Below, one piece after another: positions 25,722 to 34,030 of a stretch of 64,000 nucleotides of DNA. The stretch is from Rubripirellula sp. GTDB lineage: Bacteria; Planctomycetota; Planctomycetia; Pirellulales; Pirellulaceae. The notes beneath the pieces are model-generated. The model was not told where the DNA came from, made no database searches, and saw only the letters and a program-made list of their open reading frames with translations. The stretch covers positions 61,928 to 125,927 of the forward strand of contig JAPKCI010000003.1 of NCBI GenBank assembly GCA_028823035.1, in the 5' to 3' direction. The position numbers and the translations under genes were made by a program. Numbering within the stretch: the first letter of the stretch is position 1; the number at the start of each line of letters is the position of its first letter.

Positions 25722-26821
25722 GCGTTGCTGCCCATGCCACGTCCTCGTGGAATGAATTTGCACATGAGAATGCCCAGTGCATAAAGAAACACCAAAGGCA
25801 CCGCCAAGGCCACCATGCTCGTTACATCAGCGGGGGTCACGATCATGGCAACCACAAAGATGACGAGCACGGCAATCTTCCAGCTTTCAATGTACGCCTG
25901 TGTTTCAAATAATCCAATTCTTTGCAAAAAGAGCATGACGATCGGAAGCTGAAAGGCAATGCCAAAGCCAAGTGGCAATAGCAGCACAAAGTTGATGTAG
26001 TAGGAAAGACGCGGTTCGACTGCGACGTCCATACTGCCATTGAAAGCCAACAAAAACGTCAACACGTAGTGCAAGACAAGAAAGAATGCAAGGACCACGC
26101 CTGACACAAACAGAGTAACACTGACAGGCAGATAGATATAAACGTACTTGCGTTCATGGGTATGGAGACCGGCAGCGACAAATGACCAAAGATGGTAGAA
26201 GATTGCGGGCGATGCGATGATGGCACCCAAAATCAGCCCGGCTTTGACCCAAATCATGAAGGGCTCTTCCATCTTTAGCGAACTCAATCCCGTCTTGTTT
26301 TCCCGCAATTGAACTTTGGGTTTGAGCGTCTTTGGCAAAGAATTCAACATATTCGCCAATTCGGCGGGCTCCAGGACTTTTTCAACAGCAGCCTCCGAAG
26401 TGTCCAATCCAGTATCGCCTTGCAAATCCCCAGACTCAATCTCGATTGCGTCTTTCGTGGCAGAATTCGGGATCAGTGAGTCCATCGTCAATGACTGAAA
26501 CTCTTCGGGCACCTCATAGATGACATCCCAAACCAGAGCGTTCTTGGCAAGGAACTCGTGCAACGATTGCACCGACTCATCCGAGGGATCATAACCAAGG
26601 CGATACAGATCACGGTCGGCATTGAATTGCTGAATTGCTCCCACCAAGGGTGCCTGAGCAAATTGCACCAAGCGATCCGCAAATAAAAGACCGATGATCA
26701 ACCCACCTGCCAACCAGATGATGGAATGCACTAACGAATGACGTAAATCCTCGAGGTGTTCCCCGAATGTCATCGTCGAGCTATCAAACAGATCGTCCTT
26801 GGGACGCGACAACTTTTCCAC
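25706..26821 (-). CDS. tatC: Sec-independent protein translocase TatC with enlarged first periplasmic loop
   Basis: Core membrane subunit of the twin-arginine translocase, which recognises RR signal peptides and exports folded proteins. The N-terminal cytoplasmic motif MTFGEHLEDLRHSLV is canonical. Later helices show GLILGAIIASPAIFYHLWSF, then AAGLHTHERKYVY, PLGFGIAFQLPIVMLFL and VVAMIVTPADVTSMVALAVP. Ordinary TatC has about 250 residues and six helices; here about 130 polar residues are inserted between helix 1 and helix 2 (LYRLGYDPSDESVQSLHEFL, SGDLQGDTGLDTSEAAVEKV), placing them in the periplasm. tatA/tatB are not in the window. Tail-to-tail overlap with the ANL enzyme gene. Confidence 0.92.
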   Translation of the reverse strand: MEKLSRPKDDLFDSSTMTFGEHLEDLRHSLVHSIIWLAGGLIIGLLFADRLVQFAQAPLVGAIQQFNADRDLYRLGYDPSDESVQSLHEFLAKNALVWDVIYEVPEEFQSLTMDSLIPNSATKDAIEIESGDLQGDTGLDTSEAAVEKVLEPAELANMLNSLPKTLKPKVQLRENKTGLSSLKMEEPFMIWVKAGLILGAIIASPAIFYHLWSFVAAGLHTHERKYVYIYLPVSVTLFVSGVVLAFFLVLHYVLTFLLAFNGSMDVAVEPRLSYYINFVLLLPLGFGIAFQLPIVMLFLQRIGLFETQAYIESWKIAVLVIFVVAMIVTPADVTSMVALAVPLVFLYALGILMCKFIPRGRGMGSNAYDPA

Positions 26822-27175
26822 GAATCAAATCTCGATAGTTGCTCTGAAGGGTGAAATGATACGATACAAAGTGGTGAGGGAATTTCGCAATCCCGGAGCG
26901 GTTCAGCTTAGAGACAGGAACGGTTGAGCTGAAATCTGGCGAGCTGAAATCTGGCGAGCTGAAATCTGTTGAGCTGAAATCTGGCGAGCTGATCCGCATC
27001 CCTTGCTCATTCAGCTAATGACCCTCGGCCCCTGTCAAGGGTCCGTGGCCTGTGCCAGTGTTCAAACGGATATCAAAATCTGTTAGCACCAGTGTAGCAG
27101 CCCGCCACAAAATCGCCCGCGCATCTGCCGTTATAACGTCACAAACCGAGTCCTGTCACCGACCAAAGCAGCAAA
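26822..27175. promoter_or_regulatory. Divergent promoter region tatC / manA
   Basis: A 354-nt spacer between divergent tatC and manA. Apart from the 15-nt array it contains no gene, no hairpin with T-run and no recognisable operator. Promoters of both genes are expected here but are not identified with confidence. Confidence 0.4.
26926..26985. repeat. Four tandem 15-nt units in the tatC/manA spacer
   Basis: GAGCTGAAATCTGGC occurs at 26926, 26941 and 26971, with a two-base variant at 26956, and a partial fifth copy (GAGCTGA) follows. The array lies about 105 nt upstream of the leftward tatC start. The short ORF across it (SSPDFSSPDFSS) is a by-product of the repeat. Confidence 0.95.
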
Positions 27176-28141
27176 ATGACCCCTTATCCACTTAGATTCA
27201 GTCCAGTTTTGAAGCAGACAATTTGGGGCGGACGCCGTTTGGGAGAGCATTTGAGGAAACCTATTGGATCGGAATCAAACTACGCAGAAAGCTGGGAAGT
27301 GGTCGACCACGGCGATGATCAAAGTATCGTCGAAAATGGTCTGCTGAGCGGACAGACACTCCGTCAGGTGATACAAGAACACCCGTCGTGGTTATTCGGA
27401 GAGAAATCGGATCTGAAATCGTTCCCACTGTTGCTGAAGTATTTGGATTGCAATCGTGTGCTGTCAGTACAGGTCCACCCCTCCGACCAATATGCATTGC
27501 ACATGGCAAAGCCCGACTTGGGCAAAACGGAAGCTTGGTACATTGTCGCATCCGAACCGGAAAGCCTGATTTATGCTGGCCTAAGAATGGGCGTCGATCA
27601 GGACATGCTGCAGCAGGCGATTGTCACAGGCACCACTGAGGATGTCCTGCATTCCTTTCACCCCGCCGCCGGTGATATTGTCTTCATTCCTGCCGGAACG
27701 GTACACGCTCTGGGTGCTGGCCTGCTGGTGGCCGAAATCCAGCAATCCAGTGACACAACGTTTCGACTGTTCGACTGGAACAGGACCGATTCCAGCGGCA
27801 ACCCCAGACCATTGCACCTTGCGCAAGGTATCGAAGTGACTGACTATTCTTCTGGCCCGGTCACAGCCCTTGCCAGCGACCGTGGTGCCACGGGCTGGCA
27901 GACCATCGTGTCATGCGACAAGTTCGTGCTGCGTTTGCTCGAAAACGGAGAGGCGGCAGTCGGGGGCGAAGCAAAGTTTCACATCCTGACGATTCCAAAG
28001 GGTACTGCGACTTTGCGTATTGAAGAGGAAATCACGTCATTGTCAGCTGGTGCAACTGTTTTGCTGCCCGCCGCCATGAAGCGGTGTACGATCACCGCCG
28101 GTGAGAACAGCACGATTATGGAGATGCATCTACCGGCCTGA
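27176..28141 (+). CDS. manA: Mannose-6-phosphate isomerase, class I
   Basis: Zinc enzyme interconverting mannose 6-phosphate and fructose 6-phosphate, which feeds mannose into glycolysis or supplies GDP-mannose precursors. It opens with the family pattern PLRFSPVLKQTIWGGRRLGE. The zinc site is formed by LSVQVHPSDQYA and KTEAWYIV, and the cupin barrel has IPAGTVHALGAGLLVAEIQQ followed by SSDTTFRLFDWNR. The length of 321 residues fits the short (Bacillus-type) class. The ATG at 27176 begins the conserved sequence. Transcribed divergently from tatC; downstream lie an 18-nt repeat array and a small lipoprotein gene. Confidence 0.93.
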   Translation: MTPYPLRFSPVLKQTIWGGRRLGEHLRKPIGSESNYAESWEVVDHGDDQSIVENGLLSGQTLRQVIQEHPSWLFGEKSDLKSFPLLLKYLDCNRVLSVQVHPSDQYALHMAKPDLGKTEAWYIVASEPESLIYAGLRMGVDQDMLQQAIVTGTTEDVLHSFHPAAGDIVFIPAGTVHALGAGLLVAEIQQSSDTTFRLFDWNRTDSSGNPRPLHLAQGIEVTDYSSGPVTALASDRGATGWQTIVSCDKFVLRLLENGEAAVGGEAKFHILTIPKGTATLRIEEEITSLSAGATVLLPAAMKRCTITAGENSTIMEMHLPA

Positions 28142-28241
28142 AACGAATGACTCGGGCAATCGGAACACTCGTGAAACAATTTCCACAAAGTGAGTCGGGG
28201 GACTTGAGGTATCCCATGGAGGTGAACGATGCCCAACCAAG

Positions 28242-28295
28242 GAGCTGTCTGATAACACAGAGCTGGCCGATAACACAGAGCTGTCCAATAACACA
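28242..28295. repeat. Three tandem 18-nt units downstream of manA
   Basis: Units of the form GAGCTGNCCGATAACACA lie at 28242, 28260 and 28278 with one or two differences each. They sit between the manA stop and the start of the small lipoprotein gene, about 85 nt before the latter. Confidence 0.93.
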
Positions 28296-28378
28296 CCTAG
28301 ATTCCTCTTGGCCCACTGTCCCTGAACTTCGTACGCTCCAACTTCCTCCTCACGCACGATTTGAAAGGATTCGCGACC

Positions 28379-28648
28379 ATGGCTCGCAAAAGATACACAC
28401 TCTTGCTGAGTACCGCGTTCGCAGTCGCGCTGATTTCGACAACAGGATGCCGGGGGTTCAACGGTTTTTTCACTCCTCCCGGCCCGATGAATAAGCAGCA
28501 GGCCAATGCTGTGGTTCACGATCCTTTTCCTCAGAATGACATCGGCCCCTACGACGCCGCCTCACGTCCGCCCAGCTATCAACAACCCCTCGCTGAGCCT
28601 GTGCGAAATCGGCTCATTCCCGACGCCATGCCTTGGCTCGGTCGCTAA
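28379..28648 (+). CDS. Small lipoprotein, function unknown
   Basis: An 89-residue protein with a lipoprotein signal (MARKRYTLLLSTAFAVALISTTGC) and a short, Pro/Gln/Asn-rich mature part (FFTPPGPMNKQQANAVVHDP, PPSYQQPLAEPVRNR) without a recognisable domain. The ORF track begins at 28361, but the ATG at 28379 has AAAGGA about nine bases upstream and starts the signal peptide directly. It is probably anchored to a membrane facing the periplasm. It resembles the many small Pro-rich lipoproteins found in planctomycetes; this is pattern-level inference only. Confidence 0.75.
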   Translation: MARKRYTLLLSTAFAVALISTTGCRGFNGFFTPPGPMNKQQANAVVHDPFPQNDIGPYDAASRPPSYQQPLAEPVRNRLIPDAMPWLGR

Positions 28649-28892
28649 ACCGCGAGTCGGAGTGACTGATCCGTCGATCTGGTGGCTAAGCGGCAAGCTT
28701 GAAGGGCAATTTGTGGCTTACTCTGCCATCCCAGCGTGTCAGCCACCAACGGTTCCGGAGAGTCAAAGCCTTTTCATCCGGACCCACACCGATTTTGGCA
28801 AACCAACGGTTTGGCTGCGAGGTAAGCCTGCATCACAAAGATGCGTTGGTTTGGTAGGTTGTTGAACACGCATTCTTCAACCAGACAACTCA

Positions 28893-30197
28893 ATGCCAAA
28901 AAAGTCCTCATCCAAGTCCGCATCCAAACGACGCACAACCAAAAGCTCCGCAACGAAAAAGCGAGCCAAACGGCCTAGCAAGGTAGATGACACTACCCAA
29001 AGGCTGCAGCGGTTTCTGGCCTCAGCAGGATTTGGCAGTCGCAGGCAATGCGAGGATCTAATCGAAGCAGGGCGTGTCGACGTCGATGGACAGATTGTCA
29101 CCAAACTTGGCAGCACCGTTAAAGGTTCGTCCCAAAAAGTGCGTGTGGATGGCGTTCTGCTCAAAAAACAGAAGTCTGTCTACTACGCGGTGAACAAGCC
29201 GGTTGGGGTCGTCACGACTAATCGAGATCCGCAGGGACGTCCTCGCGTGATCGACCTTGTCCCACCAGATGAGCGTGTTTTTCCCGTCGGCAGACTTGAC
29301 CTAAGTAGCGAAGGCCTGATTCTACTCACCAATGATGGTGAACTCGCACAAAGATTGACTCACCCAAAATTCGGTGTCCGCAAGGTGTACCGAGTGACGG
29401 TGGCAGGCAAAGTCGAGACAGAGACAATGCGAAAAATGCGAACGGGCATGTACATCGCGGAGGGCTTCGTTCAGGTCGAAGGTGCGAAACTTCTGAAGTC
29501 ACGTAGCCAGTCCACCGAAATGGAAATCGTCCTGCGTGAGGGTAAGAACCGAGAAATACGCCGTATTTTGGCTCGTTTGGGACACAAAGTCCAAACCCTG
29601 AGGCGAATCGCTGTCGGGCCCCTGCGACTGGGAGATGTGCCGCCAGGTGCTTACCGAGCAGTATCTGCTCAGGAAGTCGAAAAACTTTGGAAAGCGACTG
29701 AAATAGCAGTGGAAGATGATAATTCGCGTCAACACGGCAAGCGTGAAACCGCCAAAACGCGAGCATCGAAATCAGGCACCGCGAATCGCAAACCTGCAAA
29801 AAAGGTTGCCGCAGGCAAGAAGCAACAAGCCGCACGCTCAAACTCTGCCAGCAAAGCAAAATCGTCAGCGTTCTCCTTTGACAGCGTCCCTGCCATTGGC
29901 GCAGTCATCGGTGGGGATGCACCCGCGACCGAAGCACCGAAGCGTCGGAGCGGTCCGAAGCGGAACTCCGGTAGCAAAAAAACGGTCGAACGAAGCAGTA
30001 AGACAGCGAAAAAAACCACCACTAAACGTGATGGAACCAAGAAGCGTCGTACCACAAAACGGGCAACCAAGTCTGGTGATGGCACAGCATCGTCGAGTCG
30101 CAGCAATAATCGCCGCGGTGCTGGCAGGAACCTTGATGCCAAGAAACGAACGAGCAGTCAAAAGAAATCCGGCTCCAATCGCAAACGCAAAAAATGA
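28893..30197 (+). CDS. rluB: 23S rRNA pseudouridine synthase, RsuA/RluB family, with long basic tail
   Basis: Converts a specific uridine to pseudouridine, most likely in 23S rRNA. Residues 1-30 are Lys/Ser/Arg-rich. The S4 RNA-binding domain is at about 32-80 (RLQRFLASAGFGSRRQCEDL, then IEAGRVDVDG). The catalytic domain has FPVGRLDLSSEGLILLTNDG with the active-site aspartate in GRLD, KVYRVTV and the REGKNREIRRIL motif. The family ends near residue 265; here about 165 residues of Lys/Arg/Ser/Thr-rich low-complexity sequence follow (KKTTTKRDGTKKRRTTKRAT), resembling histone H1-like tails. Its stop overlaps the pyrK-like start by four bases. Confidence 0.92.
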   Translation: MPKKSSSKSASKRRTTKSSATKKRAKRPSKVDDTTQRLQRFLASAGFGSRRQCEDLIEAGRVDVDGQIVTKLGSTVKGSSQKVRVDGVLLKKQKSVYYAVNKPVGVVTTNRDPQGRPRVIDLVPPDERVFPVGRLDLSSEGLILLTNDGELAQRLTHPKFGVRKVYRVTVAGKVETETMRKMRTGMYIAEGFVQVEGAKLLKSRSQSTEMEIVLREGKNREIRRILARLGHKVQTLRRIAVGPLRLGDVPPGAYRAVSAQEVEKLWKATEIAVEDDNSRQHGKRETAKTRASKSGTANRKPAKKVAAGKKQQAARSNSASKAKSSAFSFDSVPAIGAVIGGDAPATEAPKRRSGPKRNSGSKKTVERSSKTAKKTTTKRDGTKKRRTTKRATKSGDGTASSSRSNNRRGAGRNLDAKKRTSSQKKSGSNRKRKK

Positions 30198-31078
30198 TGG
30201 CCAAGCTGCATGCTGACCACTACGCCGATTCAATGCACCAGATCGACACACCTCTGAAACGCAATGACCAAATCGGTGAGGGAACGTTTCTGATTCGAGT
30301 GGCAGCAGAACCGCTCGCTCGCACTCTGGTACCAGGCCAATTCGTCATGATTCGCCTGTCAGGCACCAATGCACCTCTGATTGGTCGCGCTCTGGCTGTT
30401 TACGACGTGATCTCGGACGAATCAGGCGTTCCCAAATGGATCGACCTGGTTTATCTCAAGAAGGGCACCTTCACCACTGCCTTGGCAGAATCACCGTTGG
30501 ATACACATGTCACGTTATGGGGCCCGTTGGGTAACGGCTTTGCCAACCGAGCCTGCGATCGATTGATCATGGTCGCTGGCGGCATTGGACAAACTCCCAT
30601 GCTACTGCTGGGGCGGGAAGCCTTGGGCACGCAAAATTTCGGTGACGAGGACAGAGCAAACGGCTGGTCACCAGTAGTCGAATTCATCTACGGAGCCCGT
30701 CGGGCCAGCCTTCTTGCTGGCGTCAGTGACTTTGAGCAGGCAGGCTTTCGCGTCACGCTGTGCACCGATGATGGCTCACAAGGTCAGCAACGACTTGTTC
30801 CAGATATTCTCTGCGAACGTCTGGAAGAGTTGAAGGATTCAGGAGAATCCATTCGTGTGGTGACCTGCGGCCCAGAAATCATGATGGAAAAAGTAGCAGA
30901 GGCCTGTCAAGCAACCGGTGTCGACTGCCAAGTCAGCATGGAAACCCCGATGGCTTGTGGTATCGGGATCTGCTTTTCATGTGTCGCACAGGTCCGCCAA
31001 GATGGCCCCGAAGAGTGGGACTATAAACGCACTTGTGTCGAGGGTCCGATCTTTGATGCGGACCAAATTTGCTGGTGA
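30194..31078 (+). CDS. pyrK: PyrK-like dihydroorotate dehydrogenase electron-transfer subunit
   Basis: FAD/[2Fe-2S] flavoprotein of the ferredoxin-reductase family that would pass electrons from dihydroorotate dehydrogenase (PyrD type 1B) to NAD+. The FAD domain is at the N-terminus (VPGQFVMIRLSG, PLIGRALAVYD). The NAD domain has IMVAGGIGQTPMLLLGREAL and VVTCGPEIMMEKVAEAC. The C-terminal cluster site has C-x4-C-x2-C followed later by a fourth Cys (CGIGICFSCVAQV, YKRTCVEGP). The length of 294 residues is slightly above PyrK (about 255). Its ATG overlaps the rluB stop (ATGA), so the two are co-translated. No pyrD is adjacent; a related NAD(P)H-oxidoreductase subunit is the alternative. Confidence 0.85.
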   Translation: MMAKLHADHYADSMHQIDTPLKRNDQIGEGTFLIRVAAEPLARTLVPGQFVMIRLSGTNAPLIGRALAVYDVISDESGVPKWIDLVYLKKGTFTTALAESPLDTHVTLWGPLGNGFANRACDRLIMVAGGIGQTPMLLLGREALGTQNFGDEDRANGWSPVVEFIYGARRASLLAGVSDFEQAGFRVTLCTDDGSQGQQRLVPDILCERLEELKDSGESIRVVTCGPEIMMEKVAEACQATGVDCQVSMETPMACGIGICFSCVAQVRQDGPEEWDYKRTCVEGPIFDADQICW

Positions 31079-31102
31079 AAACCGGACCAATACCAGCGAT
31101 CT

Positions 31103-32074
31103 CTAACGGTAGATTGAACCGCGAGTTGTAGGTTTTTCAGTCCCACTGGGATAGCCTGTGGCCGAGCCAGTGCTGCCTGGTGTGTAGCCACCAAATCCAC
31201 CTGTGTTGCCTGCCGAAGCCGGTGCAATCGCCGAAGCCGGTGCAGCAGACTCAACAGCGGTACTGGCCGTCGTAAACGCAGGCGATGTCGCGGCAGGTGG
31301 AAGGATGTCGCCTGCAGTAGGGGCCGCAGGCGGATGTTCAAAACCGTTGATATCCGATTTCGGCGGCGCGATCTCTGCGACAGCAGGTCCATCCGTTGGA
31401 AAGGTAAAACCTCGCTGAGGAATTGCAGGCGGCGACTGTTGAGCTGTTGGATAACTACCGCTAGCAGGCGGCGCAAAGGTGGTACTCGGTACGGTGAATC
31501 CACTCGCGGCAGTGGCCGATTCTGATTGACCGCTGGACGGCAGATCCGAGATGGCAAATTCGGTTCCAGATTCGTCATTCTTCGGCGTTAACGCTTTATT
31601 GCCAAAGGCGTAGCCACTGGGTTGCGAAGCGGGCGCAGCAGGCGTTCTAAAGCCAACCGACTGGCTAGCAGTTTTCCCATAGATACCGTTGGCTTGAGCA
31701 GCGGCAAGATTTGGAGTCGTCGGTGATGCACTGAAACCAGGTGATGCACTGTAACCAGGTGATGCACTGTAACCAGGTGATGCACTCAAGCCGGCGAACC
31801 GAGCAGGTAGGGTCTCGGGTACTGGTGAACTGGGGGCCGTCGCCGGTGCCGTAGTTCCTCCTGCAACTGAAGCAATTGCCGAGGGCGTTGCAGTCGAACT
31901 AGGTGGTACTGGGAAAGTCGCTGTCGGACCGCTGCCCGCCAGTACTTCTGCCGATGGTTCTTTCTTTTTAAGCGTGAACAAATTTCGCCCTGACAGGGTA
32001 CATCCGGTCGACATCATACCTGTGAGAACACAGGTAGTAATCATTACGATTTTTCGCTTGGTGTTTTTTAGCAT
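31103..32074 (-). CDS. Ala/Pro/Ser-rich lipoprotein, function unknown
   Basis: Predicted envelope lipoprotein. The ORF track uses a GTG at 32092; the ATG at 32074 is better because GAGG lies eight bases upstream and the lipoprotein signal MLKNTKRKIVMITTCVLTG-MMSTGC starts there. The mature part is low complexity, rich in Ala, Pro, Ser, Thr and Gly, with four SASPGY/F hexapeptides near residues 100-125 encoded by 18-nt repeats, and no identifiable domain. Such sequence suggests an extended linker or surface spacer. It ends 25 nt from the convergent pyrK stop. No function is assigned. Confidence 0.75.
   Translation of the reverse strand: MLKNTKRKIVMITTCVLTGMMSTGCTLSGRNLFTLKKKEPSAEVLAGSGPTATFPVPPSSTATPSAIASVAGGTTAPATAPSSPVPETLPARFAGLSASPGYSASPGYSASPGFSASPTTPNLAAAQANGIYGKTASQSVGFRTPAAPASQPSGYAFGNKALTPKNDESGTEFAISDLPSSGQSESATAASGFTVPSTTFAPPASGSYPTAQQSPPAIPQRGFTFPTDGPAVAEIAPPKSDINGFEHPPAAPTAGDILPPAATSPAFTTASTAVESAAPASAIAPASAGNTGGFGGYTPGSTGSATGYPSGTEKPTTRGSIYR
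31722..31793. repeat. Four tandem 18-nt units inside the Ala/Pro-rich lipoprotein gene
   Basis: Units starting GGTGATGCACTG occur every 18 nt. The two middle units (31740 and 31758) are identical, and the outer ones differ at a few positions. They encode the SASPGY/F hexapeptides in frame. Confidence 0.93.
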
Positions 32075-32364
32075 CCTGCCAACCTCTAACACATGAACTC
32101 CGGACTGACTCCATTTGCATCATCGGAACCTTGCGAGCAACGAATCCACAAAATCAGCAAAGTCAACGTAGATTAACGCAACGTCACTGGACTTGCGGAC
32201 GTTAAAACGCCAGCTGATGGGCTGTCAATGTCAGCTTGTCCACCTCGCTTAATTTTGCCCAAGAGATTGCAGTTTCACGCCGTTTCTTCTTTCAAACGCC
32301 TCCTTTTCTCGTGCTTCATGGCCGACATACGGAACCAAAATGCGACGGAGGACGGCTTTGGCAC
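32075..32364. other. Spacer between lipoprotein gene and gltD terminator
   Basis: About 290 nt that should contain the promoter of the leftward lipoprotein gene. No ORF with coding character, RNA gene or repeat was recognised. Confidence 0.35.
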
Positions 32365-32391
32365 AAAAAAGCCCACCCGAATCGGGTGGGC
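32365..32391 (-). terminator. Rho-independent terminator of gltBD
   Basis: Read on the minus strand, a perfect 9-bp stem GCCCACCCG / CGGGTGGGC with a 3-nt loop (32371-32391) is followed by six T (A-run 32365-32370). It lies about 55 nt after the gltD stop in the direction of transcription, so it should end the gltB-gltD transcript. Confidence 0.9.
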
Positions 32392-32446
32392 CAGATGACC
32401 GGACGAATCCTGCTAGCTGGTGACTCTAACAGAGAAAGTATCCGTG

Positions 32447-33955
32447 TCAGGATGCGGAAATTTCCATCGAGGTTCCCATCGTCTGACCGGGAGCTGGCAA
32501 ATCACTGTAGCCCTCCAAATAGATGTCAATCGATCTCGCGGCCCCACGGCCTTCATTGATCGCCCAAACAACGAGGCTTTGTCCACGCCGACAGTCACCG
32601 GCAGCGAAAACACCTTCTACATTCGTGGCGAACCGACCGTGTTCTGCCTTGAAGTTGCTGCGTGCATCGACTTCCAATCCAACCGACTCAGCAACGTATT
32701 GCTCAGGCCCCAAGAAGCCCATTGCCAGCAGGATCAGTTGTGCAGGCCACTCTTTTTCGGAGCCCTCGACTTCAGTCATCGACCAGCCACCATCATCAGT
32801 ACGGCTCCACTCAACCTTGACCGTTTTGATCCCCCGCACCTTGCTGTCATCGTCAAGCAGGAATTCCTTGCTCAGCAATTGGTACTGCCGAGGATCATGG
32901 CCGAATTTTGCGGAAGCCTCTTCATGCCCGTAATCAACCCGAAAAACTTTGGGCCATTCAGGCCAGGGATTGTCATCTGCACGATCATCGGGCGATTTCG
33001 GTAACAGTTCAAAGTTAACGAGACTTCTACAACCGTGACGAATGCTGGTTCCAATGCAGTCGGTGCCGGTATCACCACCACCAATCACAATCACGTCTTT
33101 GCCTTCAGCACTAATGAATTCGTCGCTGTCGGAATCACCATGCACCATCTGTTTGGTGTTGCCTGTGAGGAAATCCATCGCGAACCTGATACCTTCAGCC
33201 TCCCGATTCGGAATCGGCAAATCGCGGGGTTTTGTTGCACCACAAGCAAGTAATACGGCATCAAAATCATGCTGCAACTGACTCGGCTCAATGTCCTTAC
33301 CGATATCCACGCCAGTCACGAACTTGACGCCCTCGTCAGTCATTTTGGCGACACGCCGCTGAACTACTTCCTTGGACAGTTTCATGTTGGGGATTCCATA
33401 CTGCAGCAAACCGCCGATTCGATCAGCGCGTTCGTAGACGGTAACGGCATGCCCAACCTTGTTCAATTGATCAGCCGCCGACAGCCCAGCCGGCCCACTG
33501 CCAACGATCGCCACGGTCTTTCCGGAACGACTTGTGGGTGGGTTGGGTTTGATCCATCCTTCTAACCAGGCCCGATCGACAATCGCATTCTCAATGTTTT
33601 TGATCGTAACCGGTGGATTTGTAATCCCGAGGACACAGGATCCCTCACAGGGGGCGGGGCAAGTACGACCTGTGAACTCTGGAAAGTTATTGGTTTTGTG
33701 CAGACGTTCGCTGGCTTCTTTCCAACGATTGTTGTAGACCAGATCGTTCCACTCCGGGATCAGGTTATCGATAGGGCAACCTGCATTCGACTGGCAAAAC
33801 GGAACACCGCAGTCCATGCAGCGTGCGCCTTGTTCCTGCAGTTGTTCAACACGTGGCTCGGTGTAGATTTCGTCATAATCATTGATGCGAACAACCGGCA
33901 AACGCCAAGGAACTTTTTTACGGTCAAACTCTTTGAATCCAGTTGGCTTACCCAT
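32447..33955 (-). CDS. gltD: Glutamate synthase (NADPH) small subunit
   Basis: FAD/Fe-S subunit that oxidises NAD(P)H and passes electrons to the large subunit for making glutamate from glutamine and 2-oxoglutarate. N-terminal cysteines of the [4Fe-4S] sites are present ([36 protein letters not shown]). FAD site [20 protein letters not shown], second nucleotide site [20 protein letters not shown] and the C-terminal [20 protein letters not shown] complete the fold. The ORF track begins at 34030; the ATG at 33955 ([16 protein letters not shown]) matches the usual start and is chosen. It lies 75 nt after gltB and is followed by a terminator. Confidence 0.95.
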   Translation of the reverse strand: MGKPTGFKEFDRKKVPWRLPVVRINDYDEIYTEPRVEQLQEQGARCMDCGVPFCQSNAGCPIDNLIPEWNDLVYNNRWKEASERLHKTNNFPEFTGRTCPAPCEGSCVLGITNPPVTIKNIENAIVDRAWLEGWIKPNPPTSRSGKTVAIVGSGPAGLSAADQLNKVGHAVTVYERADRIGGLLQYGIPNMKLSKEVVQRRVAKMTDEGVKFVTGVDIGKDIEPSQLQHDFDAVLLACGATKPRDLPIPNREAEGIRFAMDFLTGNTKQMVHGDSDSDEFISAEGKDVIVIGGGDTGTDCIGTSIRHGCRSLVNFELLPKSPDDRADDNPWPEWPKVFRVDYGHEEASAKFGHDPRQYQLLSKEFLLDDDSKVRGIKTVKVEWSRTDDGGWSMTEVEGSEKEWPAQLILLAMGFLGPEQYVAESVGLEVDARSNFKAEHGRFATNVEGVFAAGDCRRGQSLVVWAINEGRGAARSIDIYLEGYSDLPAPGQTMGTSMEISAS

Positions 33956-34030
33956 GATGATTCTGCCTGTAATGAAGGTCGATGATTTTATATATACGGT
34001 GACAAGTAACTGCGTTGCTCTCCGTACCAA

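Noticed and set aside
26784-26999. 71-codon minus-strand ORF with SSPDF repeats
   Set aside because: It is produced by the 15-nt repeat array and overlaps the tatC start out of frame.
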